Shown in pieces: positions 1 through 8,583 of a stretch of DNA of 38,081 bases. A program made the translations under genes and the position numbers. The stretch is from an uncultured Microbacteriaceae bacterium (GTDB lineage: Bacteria > Actinomycetota > Actinomycetes > Actinomycetales > Microbacteriaceae): assembly GCA_937920245.1 (NCBI GenBank), contig CALGUV010000062.1, forward strand, positions 1-38,081, given 5' to 3'. Numbering within the stretch: the first letter of the stretch is position 1; every line of letters starts with the position of its first letter. The notes below the pieces were generated by a model, which was not told where the DNA came from, did no database searches, and worked only from the letters and a program-made list of their open reading frames with translations.

Positions 1-936
1 AGCCAGTTGCCTAGTGTGAGAAAGAACTTCCTCAGCCACGGCGAAGTGCTCTTCAGGGTCGAAACCCAACGCCTGCTTGAGACCAGCAAGTTCTTCAGCA
101 CCAAGCTTTGATCCGTGAATCTTGCCGGTGTCTTGCTTTGTTGGACTCGGCCAACCGATGATGGTTCTTAGTGTGATTAGCGTTGGCTGATCTTTGTTTG
201 CCTTGGCTGCCAGAACGGCTTCGTAAAGAGCTTCGACATCCTCGACATATCCGGTTTCTTTTCGCCAGTTGACCTCGATGGTCTGCCAACCGTAAGCCTG
301 GTATCGCTTTGCGACATCTTCAGAAAAGCTGATGTCGGTGTCGTCTTCAATAGAAATCTGGTTCGCGTCATAGATCACAATCAGATTGCCCAGTCCGTGA
401 TGACCGGCGAGGGAAGCTGCTTCAGCACTCACGCCTTCTTGCATGTCACCGTCTCCAGCGATTACATATACGAAGTGGTCAAACGGCGAAGTTCCGTCGG
501 TTGTGGCAGGGTCAAATAATTCCCGCTCAAATCTTGTTGACATGGCAAATCCAGTCGCAGATGCAAGGCCTTGACCCAAGGGGCCGGTTGTGATTTCAAC
601 GCCCTTGGTGTGAGCATATTCGGGATGACCAGGGGTTAGAGATCCCCAGGTACGCAATGATTTGATGTCGTTGAGTTCGAGGCCAAAACCACCTAGAAAT
701 AACTGGTTATACAAAGTTAGTGAAGAGTGACCCACCGAAAGGATGAATCTATCTCGGCCCACCCAGCGGTCATCTTGAGGGTCATGCCTCATGACCTTTT
801 GAAACAATAGATACGCAGCTGGCGCAAGGCTTATTGCGGTTCCGGGGTGGCCGTTGCCAACCTTCTCTACTGCATCCGCGGCAAGAACTTTGGCTGTCTT
901 GACTGCCAAATCGTCAATTTCATTCCATTCCAACAA
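1..936 (-). CDS. tkt: Transketolase, N-terminal part (runs off the window)
   Basis: Transketolase moves two-carbon ketol units between sugar phosphates in the pentose phosphate pathway, using thiamine diphosphate (TPP). The first 312 codons are present and the reading frame is still open at base 1; the whole protein is usually about 690-700 residues. Visible are the GNGHPGTA segment near residue 28, [14 protein letters not shown], the TPP/Mg motif GDGDMQEG near residue 160, and [11 protein letters not shown] about 30 residues later. The start is taken as TTG at 936-934, seven bases after an AGGA ribosome-binding site; a second TTG follows directly, and no in-frame ATG exists before an upstream stop. 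It is divergent from ctaB, a common actinobacterial arrangement. Function is sure; the exact start is less so. Confidence 0.95.
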   Translation of the reverse strand, partial: MLEWNEIDDLAVKTAKVLAADAVEKVGNGHPGTAISLAPAAYLLFQKVMRHDPQDDRWVGRDRFILSVGHSSLTLYNQLFLGGFGLELNDIKSLRTWGSLTPGHPEYAHTKGVEITTGPLGQGLASATGFAMSTRFERELFDPATTDGTSPFDHFVYVIAGDGDMQEGVSAEAASLAGHHGLGNLIVIYDANQISIEDDTDISFSEDVAKRYQAYGWQTIEVNWRKETGYVEDVEALYEAVLAAKANKDQPTLITLRTIIGWPSPTKQDTGKIHGSKLGAEELAGLKQALGFDPEEHFAVAEEVLSHTRQLA

Positions 937-1052
937 AGAGTCATTCCTAACAAATTACGTGTTTTACCACTTAGGGATTTGCGCCGGCGGCGATGCCTGA
1001 CATTTAGCCATGAGTCTATACCGAGTGGGCTGCAGGACAGCTCGGACTGGAT

Positions 1053-1058
1053 TAGACT
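1053..1058 (+). promoter_or_regulatory. -10 element of ctaB, leaderless type
   Basis: TAGACT ends seven bases before the ctaB ATG at 1066, and no Shine-Dalgarno sequence precedes that ATG. The actinobacterial -10 consensus is TAnnnT, so transcription probably starts at or next to the start codon. No convincing -35 hexamer is visible. Confidence 0.5.
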
Positions 1059-1065
1059 TGAGCAA

Positions 1066-1974
1066 ATGTCTACGGTCGAAAAAACTTCTGGTGCGCGGTT
1101 TTCGCGCAAGATCCGTGGCTATTTTTTACTAACTAAACCTCGTGTTATTGAGCTGCTGCTGATTGCAACCGTGCCGGCCATGATTCTCGCCGCTAGAGGT
1201 TTCCCCTCAATTTGGCTGATTATCGCCACCGTATTTGGCGGGGCTCTCAGCGCTGGAAGTGCCAACGCATTCAATTGCTACATAGATCGCGACATTGACA
1301 AGATTATGGGCCGCACTAAGAATCGGCCTCTTGTCACCGGAGAGATAACCCACAAAGAAGCATTGATCTTCGCATGGTCGATAGGAACCCTGTCTGTCAT
1401 TTGGTTTGCGCTACTAATAAATGTTCTTGCAGCCGTTCTGTCGCTTGTTGCAATTTTGTTTTATGTCTTTGTCTACACTCTTGGGCTCAAGAGACGCACG
1501 CCGCAAAATATTGTTTGGGGAGGTGCAGCCGGGGCAATGCCAGCGCTGATTGGTTGGGCCGCAGTAACCAATGAGCTGTCACTAGCTGCCGGAGTGCTGT
1601 TCTTGATTATCTTCCTTTGGACGCCCCCGCACTATTGGCCACTCTCAATGCGCTACTTAGAGGAATACAAAGCTGCCGGAGTTCCAATGCTTCCTGTGGT
1701 GGCTAAAAACGAACATGTCGGCAGGCAGATAATCCTTTATGCCTACGCATATTTTGCTTCTACACTCCTATTGATTCCAGTTGCGAACATGGGCACGGTT
1801 TATACCGTTGCAGCAGTATTGGCCGGAATCTGGTTCACCTGGGAATCGCACCGGCTTTACAAGGAAGCGAAGGTTCAGGTCCCTCAGAACCCAATGCGAT
1901 TGTTCCACGCATCAATTACTCACCTGACGATTTTGTTTTTGGCAATCGCCATTGACCCGCTTATTTATATTTAG
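1066..1974 (+). CDS. ctaB: Protoheme IX farnesyltransferase (heme O synthase)
   Basis: CtaB adds a farnesyl group to heme B, giving heme O, the precursor of heme A for cytochrome aa3 oxidase. This polytopic UbiA-family prenyltransferase has about nine hydrophobic segments. The first Asp-rich motif is [20 protein letters not shown], followed by RPLVTG; later come [20 protein letters not shown] and [11 protein letters not shown]. The frame is open upstream to 847, but the ATG at 1066 gives the family's usual N-terminus and length (302 aa) and sits seven bases after a TAGACT -10 element. It ends six bases from the convergent photolyase gene. ctaA, which makes the next step, lies just beyond that gene. 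Confidence 0.95.
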   Translation: MSTVEKTSGARFSRKIRGYFLLTKPRVIELLLIATVPAMILAARGFPSIWLIIATVFGGALSAGSANAFNCYIDRDIDKIMGRTKNRPLVTGEITHKEALIFAWSIGTLSVIWFALLINVLAAVLSLVAILFYVFVYTLGLKRRTPQNIVWGGAAGAMPALIGWAAVTNELSLAAGVLFLIIFLWTPPHYWPLSMRYLEEYKAAGVPMLPVVAKNEHVGRQIILYAYAYFASTLLLIPVANMGTVYTVAAVLAGIWFTWESHRLYKEAKVQVPQNPMRLFHASITHLTILFLAIAIDPLIYI

Positions 1975-1980
1975 AGACCT

Positions 1981-3306
1981 TTAGCGTTTTATTTCCTCAA
2001 GGCGCCGGAGCGCCTCATCTCGCTCTTGAGAGTGATCCAAAATTGGGGGAGCATAACCGAACTGATAACCGGCGATGTCGTTCCAAGGTTCGTGAACGCT
2101 TGCGGCTGGCAAATGAGCTAACTCCGGCACCCACTTCCTCACGTAGTCGCCATTCGGGTCAAATTTTGCACCTTGAAGAATTGGATTAAATACTCTATAA
2201 AAAGGGCTGGCATCGGTGCCGCAGCCGGCGGTCCATTGCCAGCCGTGGGAGTTTGAGGCGGGGTCAAAATCGGTCAAGTGCTCCTCGAAAAACTTGGCTC
2301 CAATTTGCCACTCGAAGTGAAGGTCCTTCACCAAAAAACTTGCGACAATCATGCGCGCCCGATTGTGCATCCACCCGGAATTCACAAGCTGTCGCATCGC
2401 CGCATCGACAATCGGATATCCAGTAGCACCAGTCTTCCAAGCCTCTAGTTTCTCCGGGAACTTTTGTGGGTCGTCGTAGGAAAGTTCTGCAAAGCGAGGC
2501 TCGTAGTATTCGTCGTAGGTGCGAGGGTGGTGGTGCATTACGTCCGCGTAAAACTCTCGCCAAGCAATCTCCTTGCGAAAAACCTCTTCGCCCTCGGTGT
2601 TCCCAAGACCGGCAAGCAACGTGCGCGGATGAACTTCGCCGTGTGCTAGCGCATGAGAAAGCTTGGAGGTGCCATTTATGTCCGGTCGATTTCGATTATC
2701 TGAGTAATCAAAAATCCGAGAGGCTCGAAACTTGTCCCATGTTTCAAGAGCTAACGCTTCACCAGCACTCACGTTTGAGGCTAAGGAAATATTTTTGCTA
2801 GCCGGCGCCCATGGGGCGCTTTCGGCATCAAGAACAAATGGCTCGGGCACGGATGCTTGAAGCCATCTTTTATAAAAGGGCGTATACACGCGCACGGCTG
2901 TTTGATCATCTTTTACCACTGTTCCGGGCTCAACTGCGTAATAGCTGCCCAGCAAGACAAGCTCTACATCTATGGCCGCAAGTACCTGTCGAACTGCCTC
3001 TTGCTCGGCAACCCCATTGGTATCAAATGCCCTAGTGGCCACAACACGCTTGCCAGAAAACTCCTGACAAATTTTTCCAAGCTCCACGCTTGCTTCGCCG
3101 TGGCGAAGCTCAAGTCCTCTGGGGAGGCTTTTGTCCAAAGCTAGGATCGAGGCCACAACCGAACTTGCACGCAGCTCAGACATTTCAGCACTTGAGGTCG
3201 GAAGAACGAAGACTGGAAGTAGCTCCTGAGAAGTGCTAGCCGCAAAGCTGAGGGCCTGATTATCCTGAAGCCTGCGATCCCTCCGAAACCAGAAGATGGT
3301 CTTCAT
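1981..3306 (-). CDS. phrB: Deoxyribodipyrimidine photolyase (cryptochrome/photolyase family)
   Basis: A 441-residue FAD-dependent enzyme that repairs UV-induced pyrimidine dimers using visible light. The N-terminal Rossmann antenna domain starts with IFWFRRDRRLQDNQAL. The C-terminal FAD domain contains WMHNRARMIVASFLVKDL near residue 315, then NSHGWQWTAGCGTDASPFYR and FNPILQGAKFDPNGDYVRKW, which match class I CPD photolyases. The ATG overlaps the ctaA stop codon as ATGA (3303-3306), so the two genes are probably cotranscribed and translationally coupled. A photolyase suits a sunlit surface-water organism. A cryptochrome role cannot be excluded from sequence, but the motifs are those of a repair enzyme. 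Confidence 0.94.
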   Translation of the reverse strand: MKTIFWFRRDRRLQDNQALSFAASTSQELLPVFVLPTSSAEMSELRASSVVASILALDKSLPRGLELRHGEASVELGKICQEFSGKRVVATRAFDTNGVAEQEAVRQVLAAIDVELVLLGSYYAVEPGTVVKDDQTAVRVYTPFYKRWLQASVPEPFVLDAESAPWAPASKNISLASNVSAGEALALETWDKFRASRIFDYSDNRNRPDINGTSKLSHALAHGEVHPRTLLAGLGNTEGEEVFRKEIAWREFYADVMHHHPRTYDEYYEPRFAELSYDDPQKFPEKLEAWKTGATGYPIVDAAMRQLVNSGWMHNRARMIVASFLVKDLHFEWQIGAKFFEEHLTDFDPASNSHGWQWTAGCGTDASPFYRVFNPILQGAKFDPNGDYVRKWVPELAHLPAASVHEPWNDIAGYQFGYAPPILDHSQERDEALRRLEEIKR

Positions 3307-4388
3307 CTGTTTATTTTCCTTGCGCTCAACACCTGGAAAGTAATCAGTGATGTAAGCACCCCGGAACCAAGCATGTGAATGCCAACCAACAGCGGTGGAA
3401 CTCCCATTCGCGCCTGAATCACTCCAACAACGGCCTGCAAAACAGTGGCGGCAAACAAAAGCAACAGAATCCGAGACTCAAGTTGCTTCAATACGGACCT
3501 TGATCGGACAACCTGAGCTATCAGCTGCAAAGTTATTAGAGCCAGCAGCGTGTAGCCGGGGTAGGAGTGGTAATGCTGCCAGACCTCAAGATCGAAACCA
3601 TTTCGCGGCGTGAGAGCGTCTCCCGCATGCGGACCGGCACCGGTGACGATTACTCCCATGCAGATAGCAATAAATCCAACTACCACAGTCGGCCAAGCCA
3701 GATTTGAATTCCACATCGCGACGTCATTTCCCGGCTTGGGCAAGGCTCGCCATACCAAAAGTGAAGCCAGAGCAATAAGGCCCGTGGAAATCACGAAGTG
3801 GAGCCCCACAATCCAAGAGTTCAAGCCCGTGAGGACCGTAATGCCACCGATTACGGCCTGAATTATTATGCCAACCCCCAAACCAAAAGCCGGAACCACT
3901 AAACCAAACCGGTTTGTCGAGCGGGCCGTTCTAATAATGATGGCGCCAAACACCAGCATCATTGCCAACGCCAGCGCAAACGTGGCAAGGGTGACCAAAA
4001 CAAGTCCGAACACGGTGTTGAAAGCTAGGCCCACAACCAGCAAGACCGCGCCGCTGAAAAAACCAATCGAAAGTAGCCCAATGCGACGCGTGGATTCACT
4101 GATTCTTACAGCAACAATGAAGGTTAAGAGAGCAATCACAAGCAGCACGATTGTCAGCAACCGATTTCCAAATTCAATAACGCCGTGGAAACCCATCTCA
4201 GGGGTGCTAATCAGAGAGTCTTCAGTGCACTTGGGCCAAGTTGGGCAACCCAAACCGCTTCCAGTAAGGCGGACAGCGCCTCCAGTCACAACAATCAAAA
4301 TTTGGGTTACAAGTGACAGCCAAACAAATAGCCGCAATCGAAGCGGCGACACTATGCCATTGAACCAGAGGCCCTTTAGGGTCTTCAT
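3303..4388 (-). CDS. ctaA: Heme A synthase (COX15/CtaA family)
   Basis: CtaA oxidises the C8 methyl of heme O to a formyl group, yielding heme A in the membrane. The 361-residue protein has about eight transmembrane segments. It begins with the hallmark GGAVRLTGSGLGCPTWPKC (residues 36-54), whose Cys48 and Cys54 resemble the paired extracytoplasmic cysteines of Bacillus CtaA. Heme-ligand histidines appear in GFHGVIEFGNRLL (His68), VGLHFV, HYHSYPGYTLL and GIHMLGSGVL. AAGG lies five bases before the ATG. The stop overlaps the photolyase start. A possible iron-regulator site lies 13 bases upstream, overlapping where the promoter should be. Confidence 0.95.
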   Translation of the reverse strand: MKTLKGLWFNGIVSPLRLRLFVWLSLVTQILIVVTGGAVRLTGSGLGCPTWPKCTEDSLISTPEMGFHGVIEFGNRLLTIVLLVIALLTFIVAVRISESTRRIGLLSIGFFSGAVLLVVGLAFNTVFGLVLVTLATFALALAMMLVFGAIIIRTARSTNRFGLVVPAFGLGVGIIIQAVIGGITVLTGLNSWIVGLHFVISTGLIALASLLVWRALPKPGNDVAMWNSNLAWPTVVVGFIAICMGVIVTGAGPHAGDALTPRNGFDLEVWQHYHSYPGYTLLALITLQLIAQVVRSRSVLKQLESRILLLLFAATVLQAVVGVIQARMGVPPLLVGIHMLGSGVLTSLITFQVLSARKINR

Positions 4389-4400
4389 AAACGCCTTAAC

Positions 4401-4419
4401 TTAGGTATGCCTTACTGTT
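4401..4419. promoter_or_regulatory. Possible DtxR/IdeR-like iron box between ctaA and sufB
   Basis: The 19 bases starting TTAGGTATGCCTTAC resemble the actinobacterial iron-regulator consensus TTAGGTTAGSCTAACCTAA. The left half matches seven of nine positions; the right half is weak. It lies 13-31 bases upstream of the ctaA start and about 120 bases upstream of sufB. Position between a heme gene and an iron-sulfur operon makes it attractive, but the match is partial. Confidence 0.3.
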
Positions 4420-4504
4420 TTATTTTCATAGAACTGCGTAGGCTTGCTACAACATCACCAGTCAAGTTTCTCACGATTGGCCTTGATGGAATACGTTTCA
4501 CCAA

Positions 4505-4521
4505 AATCAGTTGTACTGATT
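4505..4521. promoter_or_regulatory. Perfect inverted repeat before sufB, candidate operator
   Basis: AATCAG-TTGTA-CTGATT is a perfect six-base inverted repeat with a five-base spacer, ending nine bases before the strong AAGGAGG ribosome-binding site of sufB. Its size suits a dimeric repressor, for example a regulator of the suf operon. No regulator gene is adjacent, and a chance palindrome of this length is possible. Confidence 0.35.
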
Positions 4522-4537
4522 AAGCAAGGAGGCCACA

Positions 4538-5956
4538 ATGGCAGAGAAAATTATTGATCGCCCAGAACTGGACGACCTAGGGACCTACGAATTCGGTTGG
4601 TCCGACAAGTCCAAAGCGGGCGATGACGCCAAGCGTGGTATCTCGGACGAGGTCGTACGCGACATCTCGGGCAAAAAAGACGAGTCCGACTGGATGCTCC
4701 AGCGGAGACTCAAGGGTTACGAGCTATTTCTAAAAAAGCCAATGCCTACATTCGGAGCAGACCTATCAGGTATTGACTTCGACAACATCAAGTATTTCGT
4801 TCGCTCCACGGAGCGCCAGGCACAAACCTGGGAAGATCTTCCAGAAGACATTCGCAACACCTACGACAAGCTTGGAATCCCAGATGCGGAGCGCCAGCGA
4901 CTAGTTTCGGGCGTTGCCGCCCAGTATGAGTCAGAGGTCGTATACCACTCGATTCGAGAAGACCTCGAGAAGCAGGGAGTCTTGTTCCTAGATACCGACA
5001 CCGCCCTTCGAGAGCACCCTGAGATCTTCGAAGAGTATTTCGGGACTGTAATCCCAGCCGGCGATAATAAGTTTGCTGCCCTCAACACAGCTGTTTGGTC
5101 CGGAGGATCATTCGTCTACATCCCCAAGGGCGTAAAAGTAGACATCCCTCTTCAGGCATATTTCCGAATAAACACCGAAAACATGGGGCAGTTCGAAAGA
5201 ACTCTGATCATTGCTGATGAGGACTCCTACGTTCACTACATCGAGGGTTGCACCGCTCCTATTTACCAGTCTGATTCGCTGCACTCTGCAGTAGTTGAAA
5301 TTATTGTCAAGAAGAATGCTCGCGTTCGTTACACGACAATCCAGAACTGGTCTAACAACGTTTACAACCTGGTAACCAAGCGAGCCATCGCTCACGAAGG
5401 CGCCACCATGGAGTGGATTGATGGGAACATCGGGTCAAAGGTCACCATGAAATACCCAAGCGTCATACTTGCCGGCGAGCGCGCTCGTGGTGAGACACTG
5501 TCGGTTGCTTTCGCCGGAGAAGGTCAGCACCAGGATGCTGGAGCCAAGATGATTCACCTTGCTCCTTACACAACTAGCTCAATTGTGTCCAAGTCAATTG
5601 CTCGAGGTGGAGGAAGAACTTCCTACCGAGGTGAAATTCGGGTGAATCCGGGAGCTCACCACTCGGCGAACACTGTTCGTTGCGACGCGCTATTGGTCGA
5701 CACAATTTCTAGATCAGACACTTACCCGGCAAACGACATCCGCGAGGACGACGTTTCCATGGGTCATGAGGCCACGGTCTCCGCCATAAGTGCAGAGCAG
5801 TTGTTCTACTTGCAGTCTCGAGGAATGGCCGAAGATGAAGCGATGGCGATGATTGTTCGAGGCTTTATCGAGCCGATTGCCAAGGAGTTGCCGATGGAGT
5901 ACGCGCTGGAGCTCAACAAGCTAATTGAGATGCAGATGGAAGGGGCTGTTGGCTAG
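4538..5956 (+). CDS. sufB: Fe-S cluster assembly scaffold SufB
   Basis: SufB is the scaffold on which Fe-S clusters are built in the SufBC2D complex. Its 472 residues match the family length. The beta-helix core is recognisable (GGSFVYIPKGVKVDIPLQAY, then EGCTAPIYQSDSLHSAVVEI), as is the C-terminal segment VRCDALLVDTISRSDTYPAND. The Cys of RCDALL, near residue 381, corresponds to the conserved Cys405 of E. coli SufB. The ATG follows AAGGAGG at ideal spacing, the strongest ribosome-binding site seen in this window. It is the first gene of a five-gene operon. Confidence 0.97.
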   Translation: MAEKIIDRPELDDLGTYEFGWSDKSKAGDDAKRGISDEVVRDISGKKDESDWMLQRRLKGYELFLKKPMPTFGADLSGIDFDNIKYFVRSTERQAQTWEDLPEDIRNTYDKLGIPDAERQRLVSGVAAQYESEVVYHSIREDLEKQGVLFLDTDTALREHPEIFEEYFGTVIPAGDNKFAALNTAVWSGGSFVYIPKGVKVDIPLQAYFRINTENMGQFERTLIIADEDSYVHYIEGCTAPIYQSDSLHSAVVEIIVKKNARVRYTTIQNWSNNVYNLVTKRAIAHEGATMEWIDGNIGSKVTMKYPSVILAGERARGETLSVAFAGEGQHQDAGAKMIHLAPYTTSSIVSKSIARGGGRTSYRGEIRVNPGAHHSANTVRCDALLVDTISRSDTYPANDIREDDVSMGHEATVSAISAEQLFYLQSRGMAEDEAMAMIVRGFIEPIAKELPMEYALELNKLIEMQMEGAVG

Positions 5957-7114
5957 ATGGCGCAGCACGGAATAAAGGCTCACGAGCACAAACTCGTGCC
6001 GCTTCAGACAAGGTCTGAGCGCCCTAGATCGACCTCAATAAGCGATTTCGCAGAGCTATCAAACAGGCAGGAGATCTGGCGTTATTTGCCAATGGATCGC
6101 CTCCAGGGCCTTGATGCAGAAGTTATCGGCGAAGTTTCCAGGGATGAGCTCTCAATAACCCTTGCCGGGACAGTCACTGCCAGTTGGATTGATTCCAGCG
6201 AGCCAATTGTCGGGACGGCCGGATTGCCAGAAGACAGAATTTCGGCAATCGCGTGGACGAATGCCTCCAAAACTCTTCTGGTTGAGGTTCCTGCAGATCA
6301 GGAAATAGCTGAACCTGTATTTCTAACCTTGAAACTAGAAGAGCTTGCAGCTAAGGCCCTACATATCTTTGTGAAGGTAGGCGCAAATGCGAAGGCGACA
6401 ATCGTTCTGGACCACATCGGTCAAGGCTCACTTGCGGAGAACGTTGAAATTCTGCTGGACCCTGGAGCAAAGCTTGACTTTGTGTCGATTCAGGACTGGG
6501 ATAACGGTTCTTCCCACGTGTCAAATCAACTAACCAGACTTGGTAAAGACTCAGTTCTGAAGCACGTCGTGGTGTCGCTTGGGGGAGACCTCGTTAGAGT
6601 CACACCCTCTGTTGCCCTTGACTCTCCGGGTGCCGAAATACAGATGTACGGGGTCTACCTAGCTGACTCCAAGAACTACTTTGAGCACCGACCATACGTG
6701 GACCACATTGCCGAAAACTGCGTTTCCAATGTTGCCTATAAGGGCGCACTCCAGGGTGCAGGGGCTCACACGGTCTGGGTCGGAGATGTTCTTATTAGAG
6801 AAACCGCAATTGGAACGAACAGCTACGAACTAAACCGAAACTTGTTGTTGACCGACGGTGCGCGAGCTGACTCCGTTCCAAACCTAGAGATTGAAACCGG
6901 CAAAATCGAAGGGGCTGGGCACGCTAGTGCGTCCGGGCGATTCGATGACGAGCAACTGTTCTATCTAATGGCTAGGGGAATTGGCGACACCGAGGCCAAG
7001 CGGCTTGTGGTTCGAGGATTCTTGAATGAGGTAGTTCAGAAGGTTGGGATTTCTCAGGTTGAAGACCGTCTAATTGCTTCAATCGAACAAGGACTCGAGA
7101 AGGCAGGAGTCTAA
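5957..7114 (+). CDS. sufD: Fe-S cluster assembly protein SufD
   Basis: SufD pairs with SufB and SufC in the cluster scaffold and is linked to iron entry. It is 385 residues and is a SufB paralogue in its C-terminal half. The segment NYFEHRPYVDH near residue 244 contains the His equivalent to the functionally important E. coli SufD His360, and ASASGRFDDEQLFYLMARGI matches the family's C-terminal signature. Its ATG directly follows the sufB TAG with no spacer, implying coupled translation. The N-terminal 100 residues are more divergent, as is usual for SufD. Confidence 0.95.
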   Translation: MAQHGIKAHEHKLVPLQTRSERPRSTSISDFAELSNRQEIWRYLPMDRLQGLDAEVIGEVSRDELSITLAGTVTASWIDSSEPIVGTAGLPEDRISAIAWTNASKTLLVEVPADQEIAEPVFLTLKLEELAAKALHIFVKVGANAKATIVLDHIGQGSLAENVEILLDPGAKLDFVSIQDWDNGSSHVSNQLTRLGKDSVLKHVVVSLGGDLVRVTPSVALDSPGAEIQMYGVYLADSKNYFEHRPYVDHIAENCVSNVAYKGALQGAGAHTVWVGDVLIRETAIGTNSYELNRNLLLTDGARADSVPNLEIETGKIEGAGHASASGRFDDEQLFYLMARGIGDTEAKRLVVRGFLNEVVQKVGISQVEDRLIASIEQGLEKAGV

Positions 7115-7115
7115 A

Positions 7116-7427
7116 TTGGCAATAAGAGTTTGTGCCACTGAGGATATCAAGCCGGGTAACGCCCTCAGGGTAACTATCGAGGGGCACCCGATTGCCCTTG
7201 TAAGGCTCAATGACGGCGACTTTAGGGCGATCGATGACAAGTGCTCGCACGGTGAGATTTCACTGAGCGAAGGCTTTGTTGAGGACGAAACCTTGGAGTG
7301 CTGGGCCCACGGAGCAAAGTTTGACCTAAATACCGGAGTTCCTTTGAGTCTTCCGGCGTATGAGGCAGTTAGTACCTACGAGGTGCTAGTAGAAAATGAC
7401 GAAGTTTTTATCGAGTACGAAGCGTAA
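7116..7427 (+). CDS. Rieske-type [2Fe-2S] ferredoxin in the suf operon
   Basis: A 103-residue soluble single-domain Rieske protein. The ligand motifs are CSHGEISL (Cys-x-His) and CWAHGAKFDL (Cys-x2-His), about 20 residues apart; the disulfide pair of respiratory Rieske proteins is absent, as in bacterial Rieske ferredoxins. The frame opens at 7074, but TTG at 7116, seven bases after AGGAG and one base after the sufD stop, gives the expected N-terminus. Such ferredoxins act as electron carriers; the place inside the suf operon suggests electron supply for cluster assembly or for a cluster-dependent enzyme. That role is inference. Confidence 0.9.
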   Translation: MAIRVCATEDIKPGNALRVTIEGHPIALVRLNDGDFRAIDDKCSHGEISLSEGFVEDETLECWAHGAKFDLNTGVPLSLPAYEAVSTYEVLVENDEVFIEYEA

Positions 7428-7440
7428 AGGAAATCAAATA

Positions 7441-8199
7441 ATGACAACCCTAGAAATTAAGAACCTACACGTATCAGTTGATACGGACCAGGGCAAAAAG
7501 CAGATCTTGCGAGGCGTAGACCTAGTGGTCAAATCCGGCGAGACTCACGCAATCATGGGACCGAACGGTTCCGGCAAGTCAACCCTTGCCTACTCCATCG
7601 CCGGGCACCCAAAGTACGAGGTCACTGAGGGAGAGATCCTGCTAGATGGCCAGAACGTTCTTGAGATGGCCGTCGACGAGCGAGCAAAGGCGGGGTTGTT
7701 CCTTGCCATGCAATACCCAGTTGAAGTGCCTGGAGTATCGGTGTCGAACTTCCTAAGAACCGCCAAGACCGCTCTCGATGGCGAAGCCCCAAAGCTCCGC
7801 GAGTGGATCGGCGATCTAAAGCACGCTATGAAAAACCTCCGAATGGATCCAGACTTCACGGAAAGAAATGTCAACGAAGGGTTCTCAGGTGGCGAAAAGA
7901 AGCGCCATGAAATTCTTCAACTGGAGCTTTTGAAGCCAAAAATCGCAATCCTTGACGAAACCGATTCCGGACTCGACGTCGATGCATTGAAGGTCGTTTC
8001 AGAGGGCGTCAACCGAGCCAAGGAAGAAACTGGCATCGGCGTTCTTCTAATTACTCACTACACGAGAATCTTGCGTTACATCGAACCAGATTTCGTTCAC
8101 GTTTTCGTGGCTGGAAAAGTTGCCGAGCAGGGTGGCCCAGAACTAGCTGAACGACTTGAAGCAGAGGGCTACGATCGCTACTTGAAGACCGAAGCATGA
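7441..8199 (+). CDS. sufC: Fe-S assembly ATPase SufC
   Basis: SufC is the ABC-type ATPase of the SufBCD scaffold and drives conformational change during cluster assembly. Its 252 residues contain Walker A GPNGSGKST (40-48), signature GFSGGEKKRHEI near 146, Walker B with IAILDETDSGLDVDAL, and the SufC-typical ITHYTRIL. The frame is open from 7396, but the ATG at 7441 is preceded by AAAGGAAA at good spacing and gives the usual MTTLEIKNLHV start. Thirteen bases separate it from the ferredoxin gene. Confidence 0.97.
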   Translation: MTTLEIKNLHVSVDTDQGKKQILRGVDLVVKSGETHAIMGPNGSGKSTLAYSIAGHPKYEVTEGEILLDGQNVLEMAVDERAKAGLFLAMQYPVEVPGVSVSNFLRTAKTALDGEAPKLREWIGDLKHAMKNLRMDPDFTERNVNEGFSGGEKKRHEILQLELLKPKIAILDETDSGLDVDALKVVSEGVNRAKEETGIGVLLITHYTRILRYIEPDFVHVFVAGKVAEQGGPELAERLEAEGYDRYLKTEA

Positions 8200-8528
8200 G
8201 CGAGCCAAAGGAATTAGAGCCCGCTCAGTACGACCGGGTAATTGAGGCAATGAAGGACATCATTGACCCCGAAATTGGCGTCAACATTATTGACCTTGGT
8301 TTGGTCTATGGGCTCCAAGAGTCCGATGATGGGGCACTTCTAATCAACATGACTCTGACCTCAGCTGGTTGCCCACTTCAGGATGTTATTGAAGAGCAGA
8401 CGGCTGCGTCACTAGATGGAGTGGTTGACGCATTTAGAATCAACTGGGTTTGGATGCCGCCATGGGGTCCGGAGCAAATTACCGACGATGGAAAAGAAAT
8501 GATGCGAGCCATCGGTTTCTCTATCTAG
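8196..8528 (+). CDS. sufT: SufT-like Fe-S assembly factor (MIP18/DUF59 family)
   Basis: A 110-residue MIP18/DUF59 protein. It has the family signature DPEIGVNIIDLGLVYGL and the conserved Cys in SAGCPLQDVIEEQ; the C-terminus WMPPWGPEQITDDG is characteristic. Homologues help maturation of Fe-S proteins, and in many actinobacteria and Firmicutes the gene closes the suf operon, as here. Its ATG overlaps the sufC stop as ATGA. The operon then ends at a strong terminator, with no sufS or sufU in between. Confidence 0.9.
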   Translation: MSEPKELEPAQYDRVIEAMKDIIDPEIGVNIIDLGLVYGLQESDDGALLINMTLTSAGCPLQDVIEEQTAASLDGVVDAFRINWVWMPPWGPEQITDDGKEMMRAIGFSI

Positions 8529-8538
8529 TAAGAGCCAA

Positions 8539-8572
8539 AAAAAAATAGGACCCAGATGGGTCCTATTTTTTT
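8539..8572. terminator. Bidirectional intrinsic terminator between suf operon and bioY
   Basis: A perfect 15-base-pair stem (8539-8553 with 8558-8572) around an AGAT loop. The core is TAGGACCC/GGGTCCTA, flanked by an A run on the left and a T run on the right, so it can terminate transcription from both strands. It lies 10 bases after sufT and 11 bases after the bioY stop, separating the convergent units. Confidence 0.93.
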
Positions 8573-8583
8573 GAGCTGATTAT

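Noticed and set aside
3868..4404. 178-codon open frame opposite ctaA
   Set aside because: It is antisense to a gene with clear family motifs; the low-complexity Thr/Pro/Ser-rich product has no motif and no ribosome-binding site.
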